Part shown: positions 6,792 through 15,198 of the stretch, piece by piece
How the letters are laid out: the number at the start of each line of letters is the position of its first letter
Position numbering within the stretch: position 1 is the stretch's first letter
Origin: CAYPPG01 sp964412555
GTDB lineage: Bacteria > Hinthialibacterota > Hinthialibacteria > Hinthialibacterales > Hinthialibacteraceae
Assembly (NCBI GenBank): GCA_964412555.1
Contig: CAYPPG010000093.1
Coordinates: forward strand, 1-20,515
DNA length: 20,515 nucleotides
Direction of reading: 5' to 3'
Made by a program: the position numbers and the translations under genes
The notes under the pieces: generated by a model
Told to the model about the DNA's origin: nothing
Databases searched by the model: none
What the model saw: only the letters and a program-made list of their open reading frames with translations

Positions 6792-9700
6792 CTAATTTTT
6801 AATTAGTTTCCAATCTTTGATATCGACCTCCATATTTTTGATTTTTAAAATAAATTCATAATTCAATCCCTTATATTCAATAGAAATTTTTGTTGATCCA
6901 TTTGCTTTGAGGTATAGAGTCTGTTCAACGTTATCAACAATGGATTCGTTTTCTATTCTAAGGGTAAAATTGTCTGCAAGAGTTCTCGTAGAACCATCAT
7001 CATAATAAACGATTAGGAAAATGGGGATCTCCTCAATCGGTTCGAGAATAAGCATTTCATCGTGATCGATATTTGGATACACACCCAACACAGTTAAGCG
7101 TACTGGAGTTTTATCCTTTTCCAAATCAATGGGAATGACAGTCGTCAAAGGAACAAGATCTTCATCTTTTTCAATAATCCATGCACCGATGTGGAGTACC
7201 TCCAAATCATAATTCGTGGGAATTTCGAGTTGAAGGGTATATGGTGATTCCGTCAACTCGATCATATTTCCGAATACAAAAATAATCACCTCATCAATAT
7301 TTCCACTCATTGTTGTTTCAATAGAAATATCAAGTAGATCGCCGGGAAAGGAGGATTGGGGAGTGACTTTCAAGGTATATTCGGCATTGACTGGATCATG
7401 CAGTTTCGCATGATCCAATTGTCGGGATGTAATTTTATTTTGAGGATGCGCAGCAAGAGATGTCATCCACGGAGGGAGTTTGTGTAAGATCGTTTGAACT
7501 GCAGGAAAACCTACATGGAATTTTTCATGAGTTGGTGGGAGATTTAATAATTCTGCGACGGTTTGTGCTACATAAGGAGAATCCATTTCACCGTAAAACG
7601 TACGATCACCGGCTTCCGGAATTGCAATGTGTGTTGTCGATGGTATAACCGTAAATTCGGGATGTGTAAGTCCACCGATTTGACTTTCCTCATCGACGAC
7701 AAGATCATTAGGTTGTCCGTGAAGGTTAAAAATAAAATCGGCGACATTTGAAATCAATAAATCGCGACAGATTCCTTTCAGCATTTCTTTTCCCGCTTCA
7801 ATTCCAGTAATTTTTTCGTACATTTGACCGAGAATATCCTCGAAGATTTCTAAAATGATTTCTTCTTTTATTTTATATATTCTGTATAACGTGAAAAATA
7901 ATTTTAGCAAATTGTGAGCTTGGTCCCATTGATTTTTCAACTGCTGGATCGATTCGTGCACCCGTTTCACAATTTCGAGCGAGATACATTGTCCCACGAT
8001 CGCATGAGATGGCACATCTGTCTCCCGTAAATTCTGAATCGCGGCGCTCTGAACACTTAAATCATGAATACCTTTGATGGGAAATTGATTCATAATAGGA
8101 GCCAAAATCTGTTTTAACCATTCAGGCATGGTATTTTCGTATTGCTCGATCAATGCAACTCCATAATCCGCCATCCACGATCCCAAATGCGGTGTACCGA
8201 TGGTGATAAATTTGTGAATTGAGCCTTTATATTCATTGGTGTAATTTCTGTAATAGGGTTCCTGGATCATCGAACGGCCAATTAAACCTCCCATACTATG
8301 ACAACAATAATCAATTTGAGTGACCGCTGTTCCTCTGCGCCGCAGTGTGTTCAAATAGTTATTGATTTGTTGTTTGACAAATGAGAAATTTTGTGTGAAC
8401 GAGTTCGAAGCGATCTTACTGTAATCAGCAAGAAAAACCAGATCTCGGGATAAATGCGTATCATCAATAATTCGATTGACAAACGCGGGATCCCATCCCC
8501 AGCGATTGGATCGGAATCCATGAACTATCATAAGTGGAGCCGGAACGACTTCGAGATCATACGTTTTTTTGAACTGACCGTCAGAATCAAATAAATAAAG
8601 AGACCAATAATTCATCTCGGAAATGAAATTTTTCTCACCAATATTATCTGGAGATTGATATCCGACTATTGCGATTCTCTCCCCTTCATGTTCGGTAATG
8701 GGTATCGTAATACTCTCCCCTTTTTCCTGATGCTCCATGAAACCCGGAGAGAACAATTCTCCGGAATTCTGTGCATTCCACGCCAATATTGAGACATGGA
8801 TTTGTTTTAACGTTTCGGGGAAATTGCGAAAAACACATAACACCTTTGTTACGCCATCCGCCACAATCCGTGATCGGTGGGGAAGGTTATCAAGATGATC
8901 GAGAACTCGACCATCTCCACCTTCACGATATCTTGGATTATAATCTAAAATTTCAAATTCAGTGCCTTGCACACGAACCGACTCGATGTATGTATCCACG
9001 CATTCGTCATTGTCCGTTACGATCAAAACGACGGGATAGATTCCAGGTTGATCAAAAATGTGAGTTACGAAATCTCCTTTTTTAATCACTCCGTTCCCAA
9101 AATCCCAACGATAATCGATAATGAGCCCATCCGTGTCAATCGAGGAACGCGCGTCAAAATAGGTTTGATGATCGAAGATGACTGGAAGCGGGCCATATTC
9201 AAATTTTGCATCCGGTTTCACTTCTGGCGTGATGAGTGGCTCAAAATCCACGAGTTCGGATTCTAGAACCGTATCCGTATCAAAACCGAATGCAGGGAAA
9301 AGTCGTATATCCCGAATCGAGTGATAGATAATCCCCTCAGCATCTTCCTCAATGTAAGGTTTGCTGTGCCGAAAACGATAATAATTGATTTTATGATCCC
9401 TTCCGACAAATCCCAGATTCACGTCGATTGCAACAACGCGGTTTGTGAAAGTAGAATATCGAATTCGATATTCTTTTGTGTCGACAATATAATTTGGGAC
9501 TATTTGCGTATCTCGATACCCAAAGGACGAATTTCCTTCTTTGAGGTTGTATTCGAAATTGATGTGGGAATTAAATCTAATGATTTTGAAATCCCAGAGG
9601 TATTCACAAATCCTTCGTTTCGGAATGACATAGAATTCATGGTTCATGTCGAAGTGCCATTGCAATGACAAATCATCCACAGCGCTTTCTGTCGATCCGA

Positions 9701-11378
9701 ACGAATGGGTTTTCACGACTTGCTCTCTCGGTTCGACGACATAAAACTGATAAGAGACTTGGTTATTGGTCAGATCCAGATCATTGGCTTCTTGCGGAAC
9801 ATGCAAACGCGCTTCGATGGTATGCAAACCTTTTTCCGCCGGAATGGGTGGTTCTAAAGTCATCTTGCGTCTTTCTCCCGACGCGACAGGCGAAACCGGT
9901 TGAAAAAATTTTGTTTGATTGTCCAACAAGATTTCGATTTGCATGTTTTCGATATTTCGGTTTTTAACCATAAATTCGAACGAGATGAAAAATTCGAATT
10001 CTTCTGTCATATCGGTTATGGGATGATCCAAATAAACGCCGTCTGTGGGATAGACATGAAGCGCCACGGCATCCGGATTGAGTGGTGGAGCAGTAGGGGG
10101 AGGATTGGAAGGAGGGGAAACGTCTACAACTTCATTTTCTACATGAATTTTTTTACCTTTAAATCCATAATAATTATTAATTTCATCGATTTCATCATTA
10201 TTTTGGTTGCTATCGATATGCCAACCTACCCAATAATCACCAGCGGGGATCGTTTCCGGAAATGTTCCTGACCATTTCACAAGATGGGATTGATAAGGCG
10301 TTAGAGGGCCAGGAGCCATGGTTCCACCGATTTCAATGGGTTCGGTAGCTCGATGAATGATTCGAATTCGCTTGCGATTGGAAAACGCATAGCTCGCATG
10401 AGGAAATGCGTAGAAAGTGACAGAATAGATTTCGGCATTATGAGTACCGATGTTACTTACCGATGTCCATAATTCCACGTCTTGCCCAGGGAAAATTGTC
10501 GTTTTGTCGATTCCCCAAAATAAGGGGCCGCTATCCTGCAAATCAGGTTTTTGAAACGGACGTGCATCTTCATTCATGATATCGTGAAGCGTCTGAATCA
10601 AATCGGAAGTCATGCGCGCACCCCAATTCATGGAATCTTTATTCGATGTGCCGCTGTGGATGGACACAATTTCCGCCTGCTTATTCACTGTGTCGTATGT
10701 GAAAATTGGCATTCCTTTTTGCCCTTCGTCCGCGTCGACGCTGTAATTGAAAAATTCGTGGAATCCTTCCAAACCACATCCAAAATGCACGTGTAAATTT
10801 TTGCTGTGAGTTGGATAGCCCGCTCCAATAACTCGAGTGACATAATCCGTCGGTTTTTCGAAGGTACGCAAGGTCATGGATTTCGAATAATATCCCAAAT
10901 TACGGTCGAGAGTGAGAACGGCGAGATCGCGAATGGGTCCATCGATATTATTGAATCGAGTAAAGGAGGTGACTTTTGCCATCCCGAACGGTTCATAATC
11001 CCCAGAAAGTCCTGGATACACCTCAATTTCATGTCGATTCGATGAAAACTTGTCCAAGCCTCGCGATGCAGTCAGGATATGAAATGCATCCCGAGCGGAA
11101 CGGCGCAACATAACGCCCGAAAATTCCTCAATAATCGTTTCCCGATCATATATAATGCATTTGCACACACAACTCCATGGGAATTGATCAGTCGTAGTGA
11201 TTACCGCACGGTCATCCGGCGGCCATACATTGTATGGTTTGAGCTGGATTGTGATTTCCTGATCGATGATATTTAATGTCAAATCATCGCTTATGGAATC
11301 CATACAAAAAAAAACTATCAGTGTAACCAATTGCAATGTGAAGTTGAAATGCAAGTTTCCTGTTATGGATAATTTCAT
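6792..11378 (-). CDS. Secreted multidomain protein: degenerate trypsin/V8-like domain, CARDB-like and PKD domains, lipase, Big-like C-terminus
   Basis: The 1528-residue protein has a hydrophobic export signal near 12-30. Residues about 55-268 follow the V8/trypsin-like fold: FHILTASRG (100-107) where LTAAHC is expected, RDLAVLTLD (150-158) with the expected Asp151, EGQKGMPIF (218-226) where G.SG.P is expected, and IVSIHSGTSN (237-246). His is replaced by Arg106 and the nucleophile Ser by Lys221, so protease activity looks lost. Next come a CARDB-like domain (285-405), a Pro-rich hinge (420-435), a second similar domain (436-550), an unrecognised region (560-715) and a PKD domain (720-803, DARSSIDTDG and YRWDFGNG). 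A PGAP1-like alpha/beta hydrolase follows: VHGF (952-955), CHSMGG with Ser1028, NDLVV with Asp1225 and STTHIAIP with His1250. A Big-like domain ends it (about 1425-1515). It is last in the cluster, 48 bases after its neighbour. Confidence 0.85.
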   Translation of the reverse strand: MKLSITGNLHFNFTLQLVTLIVFFCMDSISDDLTLNIIDQEITIQLKPYNVWPPDDRAVITTTDQFPWSCVCKCIIYDRETIIEEFSGVMLRRSARDAFHILTASRGLDKFSSNRHEIEVYPGLSGDYEPFGMAKVTSFTRFNNIDGPIRDLAVLTLDRNLGYYSKSMTLRTFEKPTDYVTRVIGAGYPTHSKNLHVHFGCGLEGFHEFFNYSVDADEGQKGMPIFTYDTVNKQAEIVSIHSGTSNKDSMNWGARMTSDLIQTLHDIMNEDARPFQKPDLQDSGPLFWGIDKTTIFPGQDVELWTSVSNIGTHNAEIYSVTFYAFPHASYAFSNRKRIRIIHRATEPIEIGGTMAPGPLTPYQSHLVKWSGTFPETIPAGDYWVGWHIDSNQNNDEIDEINNYYGFKGKKIHVENEVVDVSPPSNPPPTAPPLNPDAVALHVYPTDGVYLDHPITDMTEEFEFFISFEFMVKNRNIENMQIEILLDNQTKFFQPVSPVASGERRKMTLEPPIPAEKGLHTIEARLHVPQEANDLDLTNNQVSYQFYVVEPREQVVKTHSFGSTESAVDDLSLQWHFDMNHEFYVIPKRRICEYLWDFKIIRFNSHINFEYNLKEGNSSFGYRDTQIVPNYIVDTKEYRIRYSTFTNRVVAIDVNLGFVGRDHKINYYRFRHSKPYIEEDAEGIIYHSIRDIRLFPAFGFDTDTVLESELVDFEPLITPEVKPDAKFEYGPLPVIFDHQTYFDARSSIDTDGLIIDYRWDFGNGVIKKGDFVTHIFDQPGIYPVVLIVTDNDECVDTYIESVRVQGTEFEILDYNPRYREGGDGRVLDHLDNLPHRSRIVADGVTKVLCVFRNFPETLKQIHVSILAWNAQNSGELFSPGFMEHQEKGESITIPITEHEGERIAIVGYQSPDNIGEKNFISEMNYWSLYLFDSDGQFKKTYDLEVVPAPLMIVHGFRSNRWGWDPAFVNRIIDDTHLSRDLVFLADYSKIASNSFTQNFSFVKQQINNYLNTLRRRGTAVTQIDYCCHSMGGLIGRSMIQEPYYRNYTNEYKGSIHKFITIGTPHLGSWMADYGVALIEQYENTMPEWLKQILAPIMNQFPIKGIHDLSVQSAAIQNLRETDVPSHAIVGQCISLEIVKRVHESIQQLKNQWDQAHNLLKLFFTLYRIYKIKEEIILEIFEDILGQMYEKITGIEAGKEMLKGICRDLLISNVADFIFNLHGQPNDLVVDEESQIGGLTHPEFTVIPSTTHIAIPEAGDRTFYGEMDSPYVAQTVAELLNLPPTHEKFHVGFPAVQTILHKLPPWMTSLAAHPQNKITSRQLDHAKLHDPVNAEYTLKVTPQSSFPGDLLDISIETTMSGNIDEVIIFVFGNMIELTESPYTLQLEIPTNYDLEVLHIGAWIIEKDEDLVPLTTVIPIDLEKDKTPVRLTVLGVYPNIDHDEMLILEPIEEIPIFLIVYYDDGSTRTLADNFTLRIENESIVDNVEQTLYLKANGSTKISIEYKGLNYEFILKIKNMEVDIKDWKLIKN

Positions 11379-11426
11379 GATATGTACTTTCTTACAATTC
11401 CTTTTCAGAAAATCGTATATTCTGGT

Positions 11427-13415
11427 TTATTCATTTATAATGAATTGATCGCCAATGCGAAAAAAGCGGTCCATGACCTTTCCAATGTCAGAAGTATTTT
11501 GTTCTTCAATAATATTTTGCATCGGCAGGGGAAAACTGCTTTTCGAAAATCGATAAATCTCCAAATTATCAAACTGAACTCTAATTGGTTCCCCATTATT
11601 GGCCGCTTGAAACACGGGAACAACAGCATCTCCAACTGGTTTGTAACAAGCCCACAAATAGCCAAACCAATCCACATATTTTTTGCCACTCATTTGGAGA
11701 TTTAAACCGATTGATCCATTAACTCTTGCATCTTCAAAAGAATCTGCCATTTGAGCATCCAGTGCACCAACACCTAAAGAAACATTTGGATTATTTGTTG
11801 AAACACTAATTCGCACATACACGTAATCATCCGGTTCTACTGCGAAAGGTTTTCCATAAAATGTTGCGCCTTCACCTTCGTTCATGTTAACTGAAATTCC
11901 AACTCCATCGGTGTATGAGATATCATCCGGGTTCATGGTTAAAAGATCTCCGAATATAACATTTGCTAGATTAAAATCGGTTGGTGGCAACAGTATTAGA
12001 TTATTATCTTGCGCAGTGGGAGCGCTCATCGTATAGAGTAAATCTATTGGTTTTGGTGTATCTTCGGGTGGCGTATCTTCATCGAGCCATCCACAAGCAT
12101 TCGGACCTCCATGCGCTCCCATGTCATTTCTTTCCGTTCCCAATGATGGAGGGAAACAAACATCATTATCAGCAGGATCGGGATTGCCCGCATCGATGCA
12201 AAGCGATCCTTCCACGATTTGCGGAATGGGCTCGTATTGCAGAACAGGATTAAAATTGATGTTGCCTTCACCTTCATGGCCGCCTTGGATATCGCTATAT
12301 GTAATCGCGACGCTGCCACTCGTTTGTGCTGCGTTATTATGATTAAAATAAATAATCGAATTTTTAACAGAAACTTTAGATTGGTTATTATGTATTGCAT
12401 GAATATTGTTCCTGATCAACGTACAGTTATTGATATTTAATCTCCCGGCATTGGCATATATTCCGGCCCCCTGAGAACCATGTGTTGCTGAAGCGGAATT
12501 ATTATCTACAATAGTATTTTGAAAAGTAATAATACCACCGTTAATATAAATTCCACCACCATAAGCATATCCTCTATTTCCCGACATCCCTCCAGAAGCA
12601 TAACCTGTTGCTTTATTATTTGAGAAGAAGGTATTGAAAAATAAAATACGACCGTTATCGATATACAAACCTCCACCATTACCACTTGAACTACCACCCG
12701 GTATCGTTTCTCTACCATCTACAGTATTATTTCGAATCAAACAACGAATGAATTCAACATTTCCGTTGATGCGACCACCACCTCCACCAACACCTCCATC
12801 TGTTGTAGTTGCTTGATTATTTTCTATTGTACAACGTTTTAAACGTACGGTTCCATTGCTGGAATTAATCCAAATTCCTGCGCCATGAGACCTTGCAACT
12901 CGATGAGAAGATGAGGTTTCATTATTAGCTATTGTGCAATCAGAAATAACTATATCGTCAGGAATAGAGTGTGAAATATACAGTCCACCTCCAGAATTTG
13001 CAGATTGGTTGTTTCTGATAACACAGTTGCTTAAAACTGGAACACTATCAATAATACGGATACCGCTACTATTGGCTTTTGCAACGGTACACCATGTCAA
13101 TTTTGAACCAGGTACGCTGTTTTGAAATCGTATTCCTTTCCAAGTAGTTGTTTTTAATGAGGAGAATAGAATCGGTTCTTCTCGCGTTCCTTCAGCAGTA
13201 AGTATACCAGAGACATCAAAAATATAATTATCATCGAATAAAATCTGAACGCCTGCTTTGATTACTAAATTTGCGACTTGAATATCGCCGACAACTTTAT
13301 AAGGTGACTCCGCTTTATTCCATACTTGTCCAACAATTGTACCTTGAACTTCGGTTTGCGCACACAAATCTGAAGTAAATCCCAAAAATAAAGATATTAT
13401 AATTATATGTCTCAT
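11427..13415 (-). CDS. Secreted parallel beta-helix protein with the cluster's shared C-terminal domain
   Basis: The 662-residue protein begins with a clear signal peptide (MRHIIIISLFLGFTSDLCAQ). The start is fixed by AGGAGA at 13422-13427. Residues about 40-400 form a right-handed parallel beta-helix of the pectate-lyase/polymorphic-outer-membrane type: repeats such as NNQSANSGGGLYI, GNGGGLYIDNG and YGGGIYINGG, each with 'C-I/L-I-x-N-N' turns. The helix ends with CIDAGNPDP and NDMGAHGGP (406-438), the ending common in proteins labelled 'choice-of-anchor Q'. After an acidic Pro-rich hinge (443-457), residues 459-623 are the domain shared with the next two genes upstream, followed by the tail DRFFRIGDQFIINE (649-662). 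No polysaccharide-lyase active site is recognisable, so it may bind or scaffold rather than cleave. Confidence 0.85.
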   Translation of the reverse strand: MRHIIIISLFLGFTSDLCAQTEVQGTIVGQVWNKAESPYKVVGDIQVANLVIKAGVQILFDDNYIFDVSGILTAEGTREEPILFSSLKTTTWKGIRFQNSVPGSKLTWCTVAKANSSGIRIIDSVPVLSNCVIRNNQSANSGGGLYISHSIPDDIVISDCTIANNETSSSHRVARSHGAGIWINSSNGTVRLKRCTIENNQATTTDGGVGGGGGRINGNVEFIRCLIRNNTVDGRETIPGGSSSGNGGGLYIDNGRILFFNTFFSNNKATGYASGGMSGNRGYAYGGGIYINGGIITFQNTIVDNNSASATHGSQGAGIYANAGRLNINNCTLIRNNIHAIHNNQSKVSVKNSIIYFNHNNAAQTSGSVAITYSDIQGGHEGEGNINFNPVLQYEPIPQIVEGSLCIDAGNPDPADNDVCFPPSLGTERNDMGAHGGPNACGWLDEDTPPEDTPKPIDLLYTMSAPTAQDNNLILLPPTDFNLANVIFGDLLTMNPDDISYTDGVGISVNMNEGEGATFYGKPFAVEPDDYVYVRISVSTNNPNVSLGVGALDAQMADSFEDARVNGSIGLNLQMSGKKYVDWFGYLWACYKPVGDAVVPVFQAANNGEPIRVQFDNLEIYRFSKSSFPLPMQNIIEEQNTSDIGKVMDRFFRIGDQFIINE

Positions 13416-13421
13416 TTTTTA

Positions 13422-13427
13422 TCTCCT
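13422..13427 (-). promoter_or_regulatory. Ribosome binding site of the beta-helix gene
   Basis: AGGAGA (minus strand) lies six bases before the ATG at 13415, in an otherwise A+T-only spacer. Confidence 0.7.
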
Positions 13428-13447
13428 AGATTTAGTTATTATTTAAT

Positions 13448-13469
13448 TTAAATAATATATATTATTTAA
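13448..13469. repeat. Perfect 22-bp A+T palindrome between two cluster genes
   Basis: It is made only of A and T and is centred at 13458/13459. It overlaps the stop codon of the upstream gene (13462-13464). In RNA it could form a weak hairpin between the two cistrons. Confidence 0.6.
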
Positions 13470-15156
13470 TTAATACTCGATCACCAATTTTGAAAAATCG
13501 ATCGATTGTCTTCAGCCTAAAATCTATCTTTCCCACATTGTTTTCCGAAGTAACATTCAGCAAATTCCTGATTACGGAAGGTAAAAGATATTTTGAAGTC
13601 CGAATTACTTCCAGATTGTCAAATTGCACTGTGACCATTTCACCGCTGTTCGCCGCCTGGAAAACTGGCACCACTGCATCCCGCTTAGGTTCATAACATG
13701 CCCACAAATAACAGAATCGGTCCATATACGGCTGCGCGTTCATGTCGAGATTCAATCCCAGCGAACCATCCACCGCCGATTCTGCGAATGTGTTTGCCAT
13801 TTGCGCATCCAATAAACCGATGCCCAGAGATACATTTGCGCTCGTTGTGCGGGTACTGATTCGCACAAACACGTAATCGTCGTTTTCAACTTCAAAAGGT
13901 TTTCCATAAAACGTCGCGCCTTGATTTTGCGCGAGATTCACTACGATGCCAACTCCATCAGTATAATCCAATTCATTCGGTGTCATATTAATCAAGCCAA
14001 AATTTACTTCTCCCAATTCGAATCCCGGCGGTGATGAAAGCATAAAGTTATTCTCTTCCGATGTCGAAGCACTGAACGTATATTGTAATCGATAAGGGAT
14101 AATTGCAGTAGTTTGAATTGGAGACGGTATAATTTTTACATCATCAACATACCAACCGGATGCAACATTGCTCCCAGCACTCAAATAATCGGAATGATAA
14201 AAAGATAACTGCACTTTTTTCCCTGCATATGATGTTAAATCAATATGTGTAGGCGACCAAATTCCCGATGAACCAATATATTTTGGACTTATACCAATCC
14301 AATTTTCCCAACCAGTGGTATTGAATATGCGAATTTGAACTTGCCCAAAATCTTTATTACTATAATATGAATACCAATGAACAAAGCGTAATGTCACTTC
14401 ATCATATATATTTTTTGTCACGGGCAAAACAATGGGAGCACTCATGAGTCGGCTTTCAACAAATTGAGAATAATTCCCTTCCAAAACCGTCGCAGCCACA
14501 TTATCACCTTGAAAGGCTGACTTAGGTCCTGATGTAGGTCGGCCAATTTGCCATATTCCATTAGAGATGGACCAGTTATCGTATCCCAATTCAAAATCTT
14601 CATATCCATCAAAAAAATAAGACGCCTTTTTAATGAATAGGCTATCAATATACCAACCTTTTGCTTGTGTATTGCCTTCATCATAATGGAAAAAGGCAAT
14701 GCGAATCTGATTTCCGGAGTAGAGAGATAAATCAACTATTGTTTGATATCTAACAATTGAATCGCGATTAAAAAAAGGTCCAACATTTATCCAATCTCCC
14801 CAACCTGAGTTTTCACGAATACTGATTTGAATTTGGCCATGATCATTCGCATTTATGTTATGAAGATACCAATGCCAATGCCAAATTTGTAATAAAAGTT
14901 GATGATTATCATCGGTTAATGGTGGTAATAAAATTGATGGACTAATGAGTCGACTATCCGTTTCATTAGGATAATCTCCTTTAAGAACTGTGGCGGCGAC
15001 GGTTGTACCGTCATCCAATTCTCCGATTTCCCAAACTCCATTTTCAGAATACCAATTTCCATATCGATCAAATTCCTCTTCGAATATAATTGTTTGTGAA
15101 AGTACAGGGATTCCCGAAAATGTCAGTAAAACAATCGATAAAAAAAAGGTTTTCAT
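13462..15156 (-). CDS. Secreted protein with two jelly-roll (choice-of-anchor-J/MAM-like) domains and the shared C-terminal domain
   Basis: The ATG at 15156 is chosen because AAGGAG (15163-15168) precedes it. The longer frame from 15189 would place this ribosome site inside the gene and add a charged leader before the signal peptide (MKTFFLSIVLLTFSGIPVLSQ). The product has 564 residues. Domain 1 (about 21-176) and domain 2 (about 184-344) are internal repeats: each has NW...GIWQIG or GVWEIG, AATVL.G.Y, SRL.S..I.LP, Q.QI.I...(S/T)GW..WI and GWY(I/V)D. Domain 3 (about 357-519) is the cluster's shared domain, with DGVGI, GATFYGKPFEVE, SLGIGLLDAQMA and VQFDNLEV. The protein ends in DRFFKIGDRVLIK. 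It is probably displayed or released outside the cell; its ligand is unknown. It is a paralogue of the next gene upstream. Confidence 0.85.
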   Translation of the reverse strand: MKTFFLSIVLLTFSGIPVLSQTIIFEEEFDRYGNWYSENGVWEIGELDDGTTVAATVLKGDYPNETDSRLISPSILLPPLTDDNHQLLLQIWHWHWYLHNINANDHGQIQISIRENSGWGDWINVGPFFNRDSIVRYQTIVDLSLYSGNQIRIAFFHYDEGNTQAKGWYIDSLFIKKASYFFDGYEDFELGYDNWSISNGIWQIGRPTSGPKSAFQGDNVAATVLEGNYSQFVESRLMSAPIVLPVTKNIYDEVTLRFVHWYSYYSNKDFGQVQIRIFNTTGWENWIGISPKYIGSSGIWSPTHIDLTSYAGKKVQLSFYHSDYLSAGSNVASGWYVDDVKIIPSPIQTTAIIPYRLQYTFSASTSEENNFMLSSPPGFELGEVNFGLINMTPNELDYTDGVGIVVNLAQNQGATFYGKPFEVENDDYVFVRISTRTTSANVSLGIGLLDAQMANTFAESAVDGSLGLNLDMNAQPYMDRFCYLWACYEPKRDAVVPVFQAANSGEMVTVQFDNLEVIRTSKYLLPSVIRNLLNVTSENNVGKIDFRLKTIDRFFKIGDRVLIK

Positions 15157-15162
15157 GATTTG

Positions 15163-15168
15163 CTCCTT
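15163..15168 (-). promoter_or_regulatory. Ribosome binding site deciding the start at 15156
   Basis: AAGGAG on the minus strand lies six bases before the ATG that opens the signal peptide. Just upstream is a perfect 7-bp inverted repeat (CATAATT at 15174-15180, AATTATG at 15188-15194). Confidence 0.7.
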
Positions 15169-15198
15169 TTTCACATAATTTCTATACAATTATGTTTA

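Noticed and set aside
8771..11045. Several + strand frames of 80-120 codons opposite the 1528-residue protein
   Set aside because: They lack ribosome sites and recognisable sequence and lie fully antisense to a well-supported gene.
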